Assembly: GCF_000024085.1 (NCBI RefSeq)
Contig: NC_013166.1
Location: forward strand, 62,001-126,000
Length of the DNA stretch: 64,000 nucleotides
DNA from: Kangiella koreensis DSM 16069
Lineage (GTDB): Bacteria; Pseudomonadota; Gammaproteobacteria; Enterobacterales; Kangiellaceae
Direction of reading: 5' to 3'
The notes beneath the pieces were generated by a model, which saw nothing but the letters and a program-made list of their open reading frames with translations, was not told the origin of the DNA and did no database searches. Of this stretch, positions 7,541 to 14,816 are shown piece by piece (the first letter of the stretch is position 1; each line of letters starts with the position of its first letter). Made by a program: the position numbers and the translations under genes.

Positions 7541-9365
7541 GTACCAGTCTGTAGAATCATGGAAACCAAGTGACGGCTTTATATCTACAGAAGTCGCAAA
7601 TGAGGTTATTAAAGAAAAAAATAACAATCTAGCAATCCTTGCTGGTCCAGGGGCTGGGAAAACAGAAATTTTAGCTCAGCGCGCAAATTATCTATTGCAA
7701 ACTGGACTATGTAAATCTCCACAAAAAATATTAGCCCTAACTTTCAAAGTGGACGCTGCCAGTAACATCAAAAATAGGATTGATTTACGCTGTGGAAGAG
7801 AGCTAGCCAGTAGATTTGAATCATCAACATTCGATGCGTTCTTCATATCACTGGTACGTAGATTTTCTACCCTCTTACCAAGTTGGATTGATATACCTTC
7901 TGATTTTGATGTTTATCCTTTTGATCATAACTGGTGGTCAGATTATGAGCAAAATCAATTAGGGGGTCGTCCTTTTGTCTTCAAAAATAACTATTCTCCG
8001 CTTGATTTAACAGCTAGACCCAATGATGAAATAACGAGACTTTGGAAATACTGTGCTGAGAATAAAATTGCGGATTACAAGATGTGCCGCTCAATGGCTT
8101 TTACCATTATTAAGAACTATAGCCAAGTAAGGTACTTAATTCTATCAACCTACAAATATTTATTCCTTGATGAGTTTCAGGATACTACGGACGAACAGTT
8201 TGCATTTATACAAACAGTTTTTAAAGGTAGTAATACTATAATTAGTGCGGTTGGAGATACAAATCAAATGATAATGGCATGGGCGGGAGCCAACCCCCAA
8301 AATTTTGAAAAATTAGCGAAGGATTTTAATTCCAAAACTGTTCATTTGATGGTAAACCATAGGTCAAATACCAAAATCATTAATCTTATTAATCATGTTA
8401 TTCAAGATTTAACAACTTCAATGGAAACTCCAGTCGTTTATGTAGGGACTAGGAAAGGAGCTCCGCCTTATAACTGTATAGGTGCAAAAGCCTTCGATAG
8501 CCCGGAGAGTGAAGCCGCGTATATCTCCAAGCATATCAATTTAACTCTGAGTGAAAATCCCACATTAGCACCTAGTGATTTTGCACTCATATTGAGACAG
8601 AGGGCTCAGGATTATTATAAGAATGCAATTGGGGAATTTCTAAGTAACGATTTAAGCCTCAGAAATGAGGACGCATTAGTTGTTAGTAATGGCGTCAAAA
8701 TACAAGACCTGATGGTTGAACCGTTATCTATATTTTGGATGCTACTGATAAGATATAAGGCAGGTCTTATAAACTACTCACAAGAGAAAAAGCTTGATAA
8801 AATAGCGTCGTTTTTTACAGGATATAACTTAGGTCAAGAGCGAGAGCGCAAGAAGTTAAAGGCATACATCGCACGCCTGATGTCTTGCATTAATTTCTCA
8901 GAGCCAGTAGAGAATACTATAACTAAAATTTTTGATATTGTTGGAAGTGCAAAAATTAAATTGGTGTACCCTCAATATAGATCGCAGTATTTCAATAAGG
9001 TTAAAGAGTCATTCTGCATTCTTTTTCAAGATGCGCTCAATAACAACCCGAAAGATCTTAAACAAGCAATAAATGATTATGAAGGAACAAATCAAGTCAA
9101 ACTAATGACTATACATAAAAGTAAAGGGTTAGAGTTTGATACAGTTTTTTTTGTTGACTTCCATGATGACTCCTGGTGGGGACTTAGACGTGCTGTGCAG
9201 GAGAAAAATGAAAAGTCTCAAAGAGAAGAAAAAAACACCTTTTTCGTAGGCCTGTCTCGTGCAGAGGAGCGACTATATTTTACCAAGAATCGTGGAAACT
9301 GGCCGCCTGTTCTTGTAGGTTTACTCAAGGATTCAAACTTGGTAGTTCAACTGCCTGATATATAA
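7533..9365 (+). CDS. gajB: GajB-like UvrD/Rep-type superfamily 1 helicase
   Basis: A 610-residue SF1A helicase. Motif I is LAGPGAGKT (about 36-44), motif II is FLDEFQD (about 210-216), motif III is VGDTNQMIMAWAGA (about 238-251), and HRSN lies in the motif IV region. LMTIHKSKGLEFD (about 525-537) is motif V and VGLSRAEERLYF (about 571-582) is motif VI. It starts 8 bp inside the OLD gene, so translation is probably coupled. In Gabija, GajB binds GajA and is thought to sense or process DNA ends and to consume nucleotides that otherwise inhibit GajA. All helicase motifs look intact, so the unit should be functional. Confidence 0.85.
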   Translation: MSKYQSVESWKPSDGFISTEVANEVIKEKNNNLAILAGPGAGKTEILAQRANYLLQTGLCKSPQKILALTFKVDAASNIKNRIDLRCGRELASRFESSTFDAFFISLVRRFSTLLPSWIDIPSDFDVYPFDHNWWSDYEQNQLGGRPFVFKNNYSPLDLTARPNDEITRLWKYCAENKIADYKMCRSMAFTIIKNYSQVRYLILSTYKYLFLDEFQDTTDEQFAFIQTVFKGSNTIISAVGDTNQMIMAWAGANPQNFEKLAKDFNSKTVHLMVNHRSNTKIINLINHVIQDLTTSMETPVVYVGTRKGAPPYNCIGAKAFDSPESEAAYISKHINLTLSENPTLAPSDFALILRQRAQDYYKNAIGEFLSNDLSLRNEDALVVSNGVKIQDLMVEPLSIFWMLLIRYKAGLINYSQEKKLDKIASFFTGYNLGQERERKKLKAYIARLMSCINFSEPVENTITKIFDIVGSAKIKLVYPQYRSQYFNKVKESFCILFQDALNNNPKDLKQAINDYEGTNQVKLMTIHKSKGLEFDTVFFVDFHDDSWWGLRRAVQEKNEKSQREEKNTFFVGLSRAEERLYFTKNRGNWPPVLVGLLKDSNLVVQLPDI

Positions 9366-9459
9366 AGATGAATATAGCGAAAATGGGAACTATATCTTTG
9401 TCTACTCATCAGGCTTTCATGAAGAAGACTGAATAGACTTAGAAGTAAGCATAGATATA

Positions 9460-9506
9460 GACAAGTTATAACATGATGTCTGTGTCCGAGCAGAACTTTG
9501 TTAGCT
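9460..9506 (-). other. possible attC site ending the leftward cassette array
   Basis: Read on the - strand, AGCTAAC overlaps the stop of the DUF4145 gene, followed about 30 bases later by GTTATAAC. Spacing and position fit a short attC site, but the inner arms pair poorly, so this is weaker than the other sites. Confidence 0.35.
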
Positions 9507-10264
9507 TATTTTGATGATCCCGGCCCTTTTTTCTTGTTTATACCCTTTGTCAACTCCCTGAGCCTTTTTAGTTTTTTTACAAATAAGTGTTCGATCACAT
9601 GGTCAAGTAGTTCAAAGGCTTCCAACACATTATTGGTGTTAAGCGAACCAGTGTGACTGCCTGCATTTCCTAGCCATTTAACCGCCAGCATAATTTCTGC
9701 CAATTGGGGATCTTTTACTTTAAACAATTCAATTCTTTCGTGAAGAGAAAGAATTCTACGCTTTCGTGAATTTGTTAATTTTGTTTTATTGATTTTTTTA
9801 TGAGTTAAAATTAACTCCAATGCTGTTCTAATTCTATTGGCACTCGCAGACAAATCAGACCAAAACAGTGAGCTTGCCGATATTAATTCTGTTTTAACAT
9901 CATGAGGACACTCGTCTGGAATAGGTATTATTTGAATAGGAGGCTGGAAGTAAAGTGGCTTTAAAGCGCTCTCTAAATACAATCCGTGTTCGTCATCATA
10001 AGCTTCGACAGGCTGCGTTTTTCCTACAGAGAAAACATGCTCATCACAATGGAAGCATTTTAATAGTGCTGAGTAGTTGGCTTCTGTCCAATCTGGCTCC
10101 CAATTTTCATGTCTGTGATATGACAGTGAGCGTACGGTTTCTTTTATAAAAAGCGATTTTGGTACAAGCTTTAGCGACCCTTCGGCACAGCTTGGGCAGC
10201 GCCAAGCCGGTAGAGATGTTCTATTAAAAGGTCCTATATAACGATCTCTGTTCAATTCATGCAC
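9506..10264 (-). CDS. DUF4145-containing protein in integron cassette
   Basis: A 252-residue protein. The N-terminus has a CPSC pair (about residues 23-26) and a CFHC pair (about 70-73), which look like a zinc ribbon. The C-terminal half has the DUF4145 hallmark AVKWLGNAGSH (about 199-209) followed by helices. DUF4145 is often found in defence-associated or mobile proteins; its action is not established. The gene faces left, with a clear attC before the next cassette gene on its right. It starts shortly after that attC, as expected for cassettes. Other genes of the same orientation follow the same layout. Confidence 0.75.
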   Translation of the reverse strand: MHELNRDRYIGPFNRTSLPAWRCPSCAEGSLKLVPKSLFIKETVRSLSYHRHENWEPDWTEANYSALLKCFHCDEHVFSVGKTQPVEAYDDEHGLYLESALKPLYFQPPIQIIPIPDECPHDVKTELISASSLFWSDLSASANRIRTALELILTHKKINKTKLTNSRKRRILSLHERIELFKVKDPQLAEIMLAVKWLGNAGSHTGSLNTNNVLEAFELLDHVIEHLFVKKLKRLRELTKGINKKKGPGSSK

Positions 10265-10276
10265 CTCGTCTTGTAG

Positions 10277-10334
10277 TTAACTAACACTTTATAGCAGGGA
10301 GCAGGGGCAGGTCCCTTGCCTGCATCTGTTAGCT
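10277..10334 (-). repeat. integron attC site
   Basis: On the - strand it runs from AGCTAAC (just after the stop of the neighbouring gene) to GTTAGTT, which leads into the next cassette. The two core sites are inverted copies, and the inner arms around GCAGG and CCTGC are partly complementary. Length is about 58 bp. This is the typical attC layout of R''-L''-L'-R'. Confidence 0.75.
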
Positions 10335-10335
10335 A

Positions 10336-10917
10336 CTATAGCAAATTGTATACAAAGGAATGGCCGTACCGTCCCATGTCAGTCCCTTTAAAATAGGCAT
10401 CTCCAACATTGAGGAGCCTTGGCAACGTAAGCAACTCGCCATTCTCTGCTTGAGGTTGGTAAAGATACAATACTGACGCGTAGAGCGCCGCAATTGAATT
10501 CAAGCAATTCTTCAAATTAGCTTTTTGGAAATGCTCGTGTCGATGATGCTTGACCTTGTTGTGGTCTCGCCACCAAAAAGGCGGTTCTCCTTCTTCCCAA
10601 TCAATCCAAGGGGTCAGGGTCAGACCGTGGCGTGGGAGAATAACCTCAAACTCTTTGAATCTCGGAAGGTTGTTAGCTACATGGCTGTAGTATGAGTTGA
10701 TTGAAGAAGCATCCGACCCAGTGTTCAAGGCGGCACACAACTGTTTAAGAACCACGTCTACCTCCGCACTCGCACCGAGGAATAGCCGAGCGATTTCTAT
10801 GGAGTAGACCTCGTCGTTTGCCGAGAAATCGACAAAACGTGAAAGCCTGTCTAAGTCTTCCTCTATTGAGAGAAAGAAATTCCAGTGGATCAACGTTTCC
10901 TGTCTAATTATTCCCAC
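10336..10917 (-). CDS. hypothetical cassette protein, 193 residues
   Basis: I do not recognise a family. The protein seems mainly helical and soluble, with many aromatic and acidic residues. A conserved-looking WWRDHNKVKHHRHEHF segment (about residues 116-131) carries Arg, Asn and His residues spaced rather like HEPN-type ribonuclease helices, but I cannot prove that relationship. The gene has an attC site on each side, so it is a single-gene integron cassette. Its stop codon directly abuts the core site of the left-hand attC. No membrane segment or signal peptide is present. Confidence 0.6.
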   Translation of the reverse strand: MGIIRQETLIHWNFFLSIEEDLDRLSRFVDFSANDEVYSIEIARLFLGASAEVDVVLKQLCAALNTGSDASSINSYYSHVANNLPRFKEFEVILPRHGLTLTPWIDWEEGEPPFWWRDHNKVKHHRHEHFQKANLKNCLNSIAALYASVLYLYQPQAENGELLTLPRLLNVGDAYFKGTDMGRYGHSFVYNLL

Positions 10918-10930
10918 ACATTCTCCTTGT

Positions 10931-11013
10931 AGCTAACGCCCGCAGCACGCGCGGCTTTGTAATGGAGGCCAGCCGCAATAAAAAAGCCGTCGCTGTGCCT
11001 GCGATTGTTAGGC
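10931..11013 (-). repeat. integron attC site
   Basis: The clearest attC of the leftward array. On the - strand it begins GCCTAAC and ends GTTAGCT. The arms CGCAGGCACAGCGACGGC and GCCGCGCGTGCTGCGGGCG are largely complementary with an extrahelical-base pattern. A spacer of about 30 bases forms the loop. It follows the stop codon of the 11.0-11.5 kb gene directly. Confidence 0.9.
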
Positions 11014-11014
11014 A

Positions 11015-11476
11015 TTACGCCACCACCTTCGTTAAAGTTCTTGGTTCAGAAATTATTTTGTTTTCAGCTTTACCATGAAAAGTAGCCATGCCGATCATGG
11101 TCGTACCGTCATTTTGGACAACAAAAACATATGTGCCGGTATCAAATCCGGCTCCTTTTTCGTCCTCAAATGTGAGAGTAATTTGCTTGCCGCAAGTAAA
11201 TCCGTGATACTTGAATTTCCGCTCAGACTTTTTACCATCGCGGGTTCTTGTTCTAGTGCTTGAGCCAGTTATGATGCGGCCTTTTTGATTTAAATGAATC
11301 TTACCCGCTTTAACAGTTTCTCCATTTCGCAGTTCCGAAATTTCCCATGTTCCAGCCACCCTAATGCCCTTGTATAAGCACCTGTCCTGAAAACTAGGCC
11401 ATAACCATTTGGTAACCGCTGCAATAATAATTGCTGTTGCGATACCTGCGAGTAAGGCTATAGCAAATTCAGTCAT
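11015..11476 (-). CDS. hypothetical membrane-anchored cassette protein
   Basis: A 153-residue protein with one N-terminal membrane helix (about residues 5-25, LLAGIATAIIIAAVTKWLW) and a soluble beta-rich domain (about 35-150) with paired strands such as GTWEISELRNG and QKGRIITGSSTRT. The fold might be lipocalin-like or a small beta barrel, but I see no firm family. It is the first gene of the leftward cassette array: GTTAGGC of the attI-like repeat lies about 40 bases before its ATG, and an attC follows its stop codon. Confidence 0.65.
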   Translation of the reverse strand: MTEFAIALLAGIATAIIIAAVTKWLWPSFQDRCLYKGIRVAGTWEISELRNGETVKAGKIHLNQKGRIITGSSTRTRTRDGKKSERKFKYHGFTCGKQITLTFEDEKGAGFDTGTYVFVVQNDGTTMIGMATFHGKAENKIISEPRTLTKVVA

Positions 11477-11511
11477 ATTTGATAGTTCCTCGGATTAAAG
11501 ATGCCTAACAT

Positions 11512-11610
11512 TATATTACCGGACAACGTCGATAACCATTTGATATTTAATTGTTTATTTTTATTTTTTTTTTACGGATAACACCAGGTAAACCGGACAT
11601 TAATGTCATG
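11512..11610 (-). repeat. attI-like inverted repeat, left copy
   Basis: This ~100-bp segment is the reverse complement of 13037-13140, at roughly 80 percent identity judged by eye. On the - strand it ends ATATAATGTTAGGC, whose GTTAGGC matches the GTTRRRY core, and the first leftward cassette gene follows. Its ends do not pair with each other as attC arms would, so it resembles attI more than attC. It contains repeated TGTCCGGT-like words. The 270-base gap here (11477-11747) has no gene. Confidence 0.55.
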
Positions 11611-11747
11611 TTTACTTCAATGGATAGTAGCAAAATCGGTATGTTAGAGAAAGAATATATTAGAGCCTGGGTTTTCGTCCTCCATTACTGTATTGCAGGC
11701 TTCAGTTAATGTTAGTCACTAATATTCTCAATTATTGTGACTGATTC

Positions 11748-12689
11748 TCATTTAATTTGATTCCTGACAAACTCGGTCAGCTCATCCAGAAATAAAACCC
11801 CATTATGCGACAAAGAAATCTCGCCGGGCTTGGGATGACTGCCGCCACCGATTAACGCTGGTGCAGAACAGGAATGATGTGGAGCGCGGTATTTACGCAC
11901 AAAAAACTGACTGGCATCGAATCCAAAATGACTAACCGAATAAATGGATGCCGACTGTTTGGCTTCCTGTTCGGTCATGGGCGACAAAATGGTCTGCATA
12001 CGCGAAGCGAGCATACTTTTGCCCGTACCAGGAGGACCAATGAATAAAAGATGGTGCTTGCCCGCTGCGGCGATGGTCAAAGCGCGCTTGGCTGACTCTT
12101 GAGCGATGACATCCGACATATCCATATCAAAGTCATAATCGTTCACCACCGCATCGTTAACGCACTCAGATAACGGCGTATTGCGCATTAACGAATGACA
12201 CACATCCAACAAGTGCTTGGCGTGAACCGCCTGTACCGAAGGCACCAAACCTGCTTCCGCCGCGTTAGATTCGGGCACAACCAAAGTGCGCGAGTCTTCA
12301 GTGCAAGCCAAAGCCACCGGCAACACACCCTTAACAGGGCGCAATTCACCGGTTAAAGCTAGCTCACCAATAAATTCATAATTGGATAAATAATCAGACG
12401 GCAGCTGACCGGACGCCGCCAGAATCCCCAATGCAATTGGCAGATCAAAACGCCCGCCTTCCTTCGGTAAATCCGCAGGTGCCAGATTAATGGTGATGCG
12501 CCGCGCGGGAAATTCAAAATTAGAATTGATAATGGCGCTGCGCACTCGATCTTTGCTTTCTTTAACCGCCGCTTCAGGCAAGCCCACAATATTCAAACTG
12601 GGTAAACCGTGCGACAGATGCACTTCAACGGTAACTAATGGCGCTTCAATCCCAACCCCGGCACGGGAATAAACAATAGCGAGAGACAT
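11748..12689 (-). pseudogene. comM: comM (YifB-family helicase), 3'-truncated
   Basis: This 313-residue frame is the N-terminal three-fifths of a ComM/YifB Mg-chelatase-like ATPase, normally about 500 residues. The Lon-like N-terminal domain is intact (GVGIEAPLVTVEVHLSHGLP, LAPADLPKEGGRFDLPIALG). Walker A is GPPGTGKS (about 217-224), and Walker B is LFLDELTEF (about 299-307). Right after Walker B the sequence switches to VRNQIK and a stop, so sensor, arginine-finger and C-terminal parts are missing. ComM promotes branch migration during natural transformation. AAGGAAG precedes the ATG. The gene is a well-known insertion target for genomic islands in other gammaproteobacteria. Here it lies between two inverted attI-like repeats. 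It is almost surely inactive. Confidence 0.9.
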
Positions 12690-12706
12690 AAACTTCCTTA
12701 TTTAAT

Positions 12707-12902
12707 TTATAGATGATCCAATGGGCTTTTCACTGCATTAGCCCCTTTATTCATAACGTGGGTGTACGCCACACAGGGAAGTGTCAGTGCCGCGAGAGGT
12801 CAGGATGTCCGTAGCGGTGAGCTGTGTGGTTGCAACTTGATAGCTGTAATTATTCGTTCGCAGATAATGGCGAATAGATTGTAAAAAAGGAGAACCAGAC
12901 AT
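12707..12902 (-). pseudogene. intI: intI integron integrase remnant, internally deleted
   Basis: A 196-bp relic. From an ATG at 12902 with an AAGGA site, the frame reads MSGSPFLQSIRHYLRTNNYS, very like the N-terminus of chromosomal IntI proteins. At codon 23 it jumps to VATTQ, the segment preceding the tyrosine-containing YTHV in IntI. A 61-bp palindromic insert then interrupts, after which another frame reads AYTHVMNKGANAVKSPLDHL and stops at 12707, matching the conserved IntI C-terminus. About 250 internal codons, including most catalytic residues, are gone. Position and direction are canonical: intI points left, with the attI-like site and rightward cassettes upstream. The similarity is from family memory, not a search. 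Confidence 0.8.
12769..12829. repeat. 61-bp palindromic insert in the intI relic
   Basis: CCACACAG and CTGTGTGG border a GC-rich 61-bp segment that separates the VATTQ and YTHV codons of the integrase relic. These codons should be only one codon apart. The inner part has a second partial pairing (AGTGCCGC with GCGGTGA). It looks like a small hairpin element or a rearrangement scar. Confidence 0.45.
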
Positions 12903-13036
12903 TCCTTGTCCTATTTACTGGGTTTATCGGCATACTAAAAAATCCGTTGCAATTACAAAAGAGCCAATTACTATAAGGCCTGTAGGTCATTGACCATGGT
13001 ATCTGTAAACTCAATACAAAAAGAGATACCAGAACA
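12903..13036. promoter_or_regulatory. intI upstream region with two palindromes
   Basis: Between the intI relic and the attI-like site lie GGTCATTGACC (12985-12995) and the inverted pair GGTATCT...AGATACC (12998-13004 and 13024-13030). They sit where the integrase promoter should be. A standard LexA box (CTGT-N8-ACAG) is not evident. Confidence 0.35.
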
Positions 13037-13140
13037 GTAATGTCCGGTTTTACATGGTATTAGCCGGAAAAAAGGACATTAAAAATAAATCATTTTAAAT
13101 CAAAAGGTTATCGGCGATGTCCGGTAATATAATGTTAGGT
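13037..13140 (+). repeat. attI-like site, right copy
   Basis: Inverted partner of 11512-11610. It contains three TGTCC or GGACA words, one pair forming the hairpin TAATGTCC/GGACATTA. It ends ATATAATGTTAGGT, a GTTRRRY core, with the first rightward cassette ATG only 9 bases later. Together with the leftward intI relic this gives the standard order intI-attI-cassettes. Confidence 0.6.
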
Positions 13141-13149
13141 ATTTAGAGT

Positions 13150-13713
13150 ATGCATCCAGTTTTGGATCAAAATTTTTGGAATAGTATTTGGTCATCTTTA
13201 TTATCTAATTTGATATTTACGTTCGTGATCGCAGTTTTAGTTGCACAATTAATCAGTTACTTGAGAAAGCCTAAATTAGAAGTTGCGATTGATATTGGGC
13301 ACAGAGCTAATGGTGAGAAAGTATTTCATTTCATGCTAAAGAATCTCGGAAAGCAGGGTTTAATGCAAAATGAAATGCAATGGCACTTATATTTTGAAGG
13401 TTCCTTTATGCCAAAATCTAAGGAATTTAATGGTGTTATATTTAATAATGATCACTATTGGGAGTTTATAGGGTTTAATGAATCACCTATTTTACCCGGT
13501 AGTTGTATTACCCTTGATAATATTGTTGTTAATGTTCAAGAAGACTTTCCCTATGAGTGGTTAACTGATGCAAAGTTTTATTGTGCAATAACCACTAGAA
13601 ATGGCACATGGAAACCTTTTAAAAAACTATTTTCAGCAAAGCCTGAAAAAGTAGTGTTTAATAATGGTCACATTGATATAAATACTTTTAGGGTAAAAAG
13701 TATCACTCAATAA
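13150..13713 (+). CDS. hypothetical membrane-anchored cassette protein
   Basis: A 187-residue protein with one N-terminal membrane helix (about residues 15-37) and a soluble domain of alternating strands (about 45-185). It is the first gene of the rightward cassette array. Its ATG lies 9 bases after the GTTAGGT core, and an unmistakable attC follows its stop. Its overall layout (one anchor helix plus a beta-rich domain) is like that of the first leftward cassette product, but I see no real sequence similarity. No family recognised. Codon use is AT-rich, unlike the chromosomal genes to the right. Confidence 0.6.
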   Translation: MHPVLDQNFWNSIWSSLLSNLIFTFVIAVLVAQLISYLRKPKLEVAIDIGHRANGEKVFHFMLKNLGKQGLMQNEMQWHLYFEGSFMPKSKEFNGVIFNNDHYWEFIGFNESPILPGSCITLDNIVVNVQEDFPYEWLTDAKFYCAITTRNGTWKPFKKLFSAKPEKVVFNNGHIDINTFRVKSITQ

Positions 13714-13717
13714 AAAT

Positions 13718-13817
13718 ACCTAACAAGAAATTAAACAAGGACAAAAAACAGTTGGCTTTTGCTCCTTCGTCGCTCATTTTAGCCAACAATTTTTTGCCTG
13801 TTAATTGGGCGTTATAC
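13718..13817 (+). repeat. integron attC site
   Basis: A 100-bp attC. It begins ACCTAAC and ends GCGTTATAC. The outer arms AAATTAAACAAGGACAAAAAA and TTTTTTGCCTGTTAATT are complementary with small bulges, and the inner GTTGGCT pairs with AGCCAAC. The folding is far better than chance and matches long marine-type attC sites. Confidence 0.9.
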
Positions 13818-13838
13818 GAATAAACCAACGGAGAACGC

Positions 13839-14702
13839 ATGAGTGACAAGCCCAATGTATTTATAGCTTCATCGGTTGAAGGACTTTCTGTGGCTGAAGC
13901 TGTAAATATAAAAATGGAATATGATGCCCAAGTAAAACAATGGGATAATGCCTTTGATTTATCGTCAGTCACTATTACATCTTTGATCAAGCGAGCCAAA
14001 GAAACTGAGTTTGGTATTTTTGTATTTCATCCTGATGATAAGACCATAATCAGAGAGAACGAATACAGTACCGTCAGAGATAATGTACTTTTTGAACTTG
14101 GCTTATTCATAGGTTCGCTGGGCATCGAACGCTGTTTTGTTTTGATCCCAAAATCAAAAGAAACAGAATTTAGATTACCAGCTGACTTAGCGGGAGTTAC
14201 TACTACAAGCTACGACGACCAGTTGGAAGACAAAGTGGATGCTGTTGCTACGAGTTGCGCGAAGATAAAGCAAGCAATTAAGAAAATTAGGAACTCAGAA
14301 ATTGAAGTTGTATCTGAGCCGGAAGCCGAGCGACTTAAAAAGCAGCTCGCTGATGTCCAATCGCAATTATGGATGCAAAACCATGAAATTCAACGTGCAA
14401 GGGAAGAGGCATCAACGCTTTTATCCTCAATAATGAGCTACTTTCATGCGGTTGCAAAGCCTGCTACCGAAGCTGAAATTGTTGCTTGGGAAGAAGGGGC
14501 AAAAAGTAGTTATTTAAAAGACATAAAGATCTCTCGCCGAAATGTTTTCTATGTGGATAAGGAAATTGTTATTCCACCGCTGGCTGGAGCTAGTTCAATT
14601 TCAGTAATCGTTGCTGAAGGCGTCAGAGTTCATGGTGCGAACCGAAGAAGTCATAACTCAATCTACTATATGGACGGCTTCAGAACTGATGCACGCGTAT
14701 AA
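13839..14702 (+). CDS. TIR-like (CAP12/PF10137-type) protein in integron cassette
   Basis: A 287-residue protein. Residues 5-125 match the TIR-like nucleotide-binding family PF10137, the fold of CAP12/Pycsar TIR effectors. It opens KPNVFIASSVEGLSVAEAVN, then has FGIFVFHPDD and the hallmark VRDNVLFELGLFIG, where Glu86 is the expected catalytic glutamate for NAD cleavage. A coiled-coil (about 160-195) and a C-terminal region without a recognised domain follow. There is no STING domain and no adjacent cyclase gene, so its trigger is unknown. A good attC precedes it and a weaker attC-like segment follows. Family members that are characterised deplete NAD to stop phage infection; that role here is inferred. 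Confidence 0.8.
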   Translation: MSDKPNVFIASSVEGLSVAEAVNIKMEYDAQVKQWDNAFDLSSVTITSLIKRAKETEFGIFVFHPDDKTIIRENEYSTVRDNVLFELGLFIGSLGIERCFVLIPKSKETEFRLPADLAGVTTTSYDDQLEDKVDAVATSCAKIKQAIKKIRNSEIEVVSEPEAERLKKQLADVQSQLWMQNHEIQRAREEASTLLSSIMSYFHAVAKPATEAEIVAWEEGAKSSYLKDIKISRRNVFYVDKEIVIPPLAGASSISVIVAEGVRVHGANRRSHNSIYYMDGFRTDARV

Positions 14703-14743
14703 CAATTTTCTCCTGTTTGGCCGAAACAGAGCAAGGCGTTAAC
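14697..14743 (+). repeat. short attC-like site after the TIR cassette
   Basis: GTATAAC overlaps the stop of the TIR-like gene, and GCGTTAAC lies 33 bases on, with CTGTTT/AAACAG pairing between them. It is short and imperfect but correctly placed to end the cassette. Confidence 0.5.
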
Positions 14744-14752
14744 GAGTAAGTA

Positions 14753-14778
14753 GGGCTACATAGCGAACTATGCAGCCC
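14753..14778 (-). terminator. terminator with UUCG tetraloop
   Basis: GGGCTACATAG and CTATGCAGCCC form an 11-bp stem with one mismatch around CGAA. On the - strand the loop is UUCG, an extra-stable tetraloop. It lies just downstream of the leftward gene ending at 14817. Confidence 0.6.
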
Positions 14779-14816
14779 CTTGTGAGCTATTAAATAATAA
14801 AACATAAAACTAAAAG

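Noticed and set aside
11512..11610. attC fold for the inverted ~100-bp repeats
   Set aside because: The sequence preceding GTTAGGY has no complementary arm at the other end, so it does not fold as attC; attI-like fits better.
11512..13140. Ends of a Tn7-like or Tn6022-like transposon carrying comM
   Set aside because: Repeated TGTCCGGT words suggested terminal binding sites, but there is no matching short target duplication outside the ends and no transposase gene. The intI relic explains the locus better.
13703..13999. Leftward open frame across the attC and TIR gene start
   Set aside because: It overlaps a well-folded attC and the conserved TIR start, and has no recognisable product.
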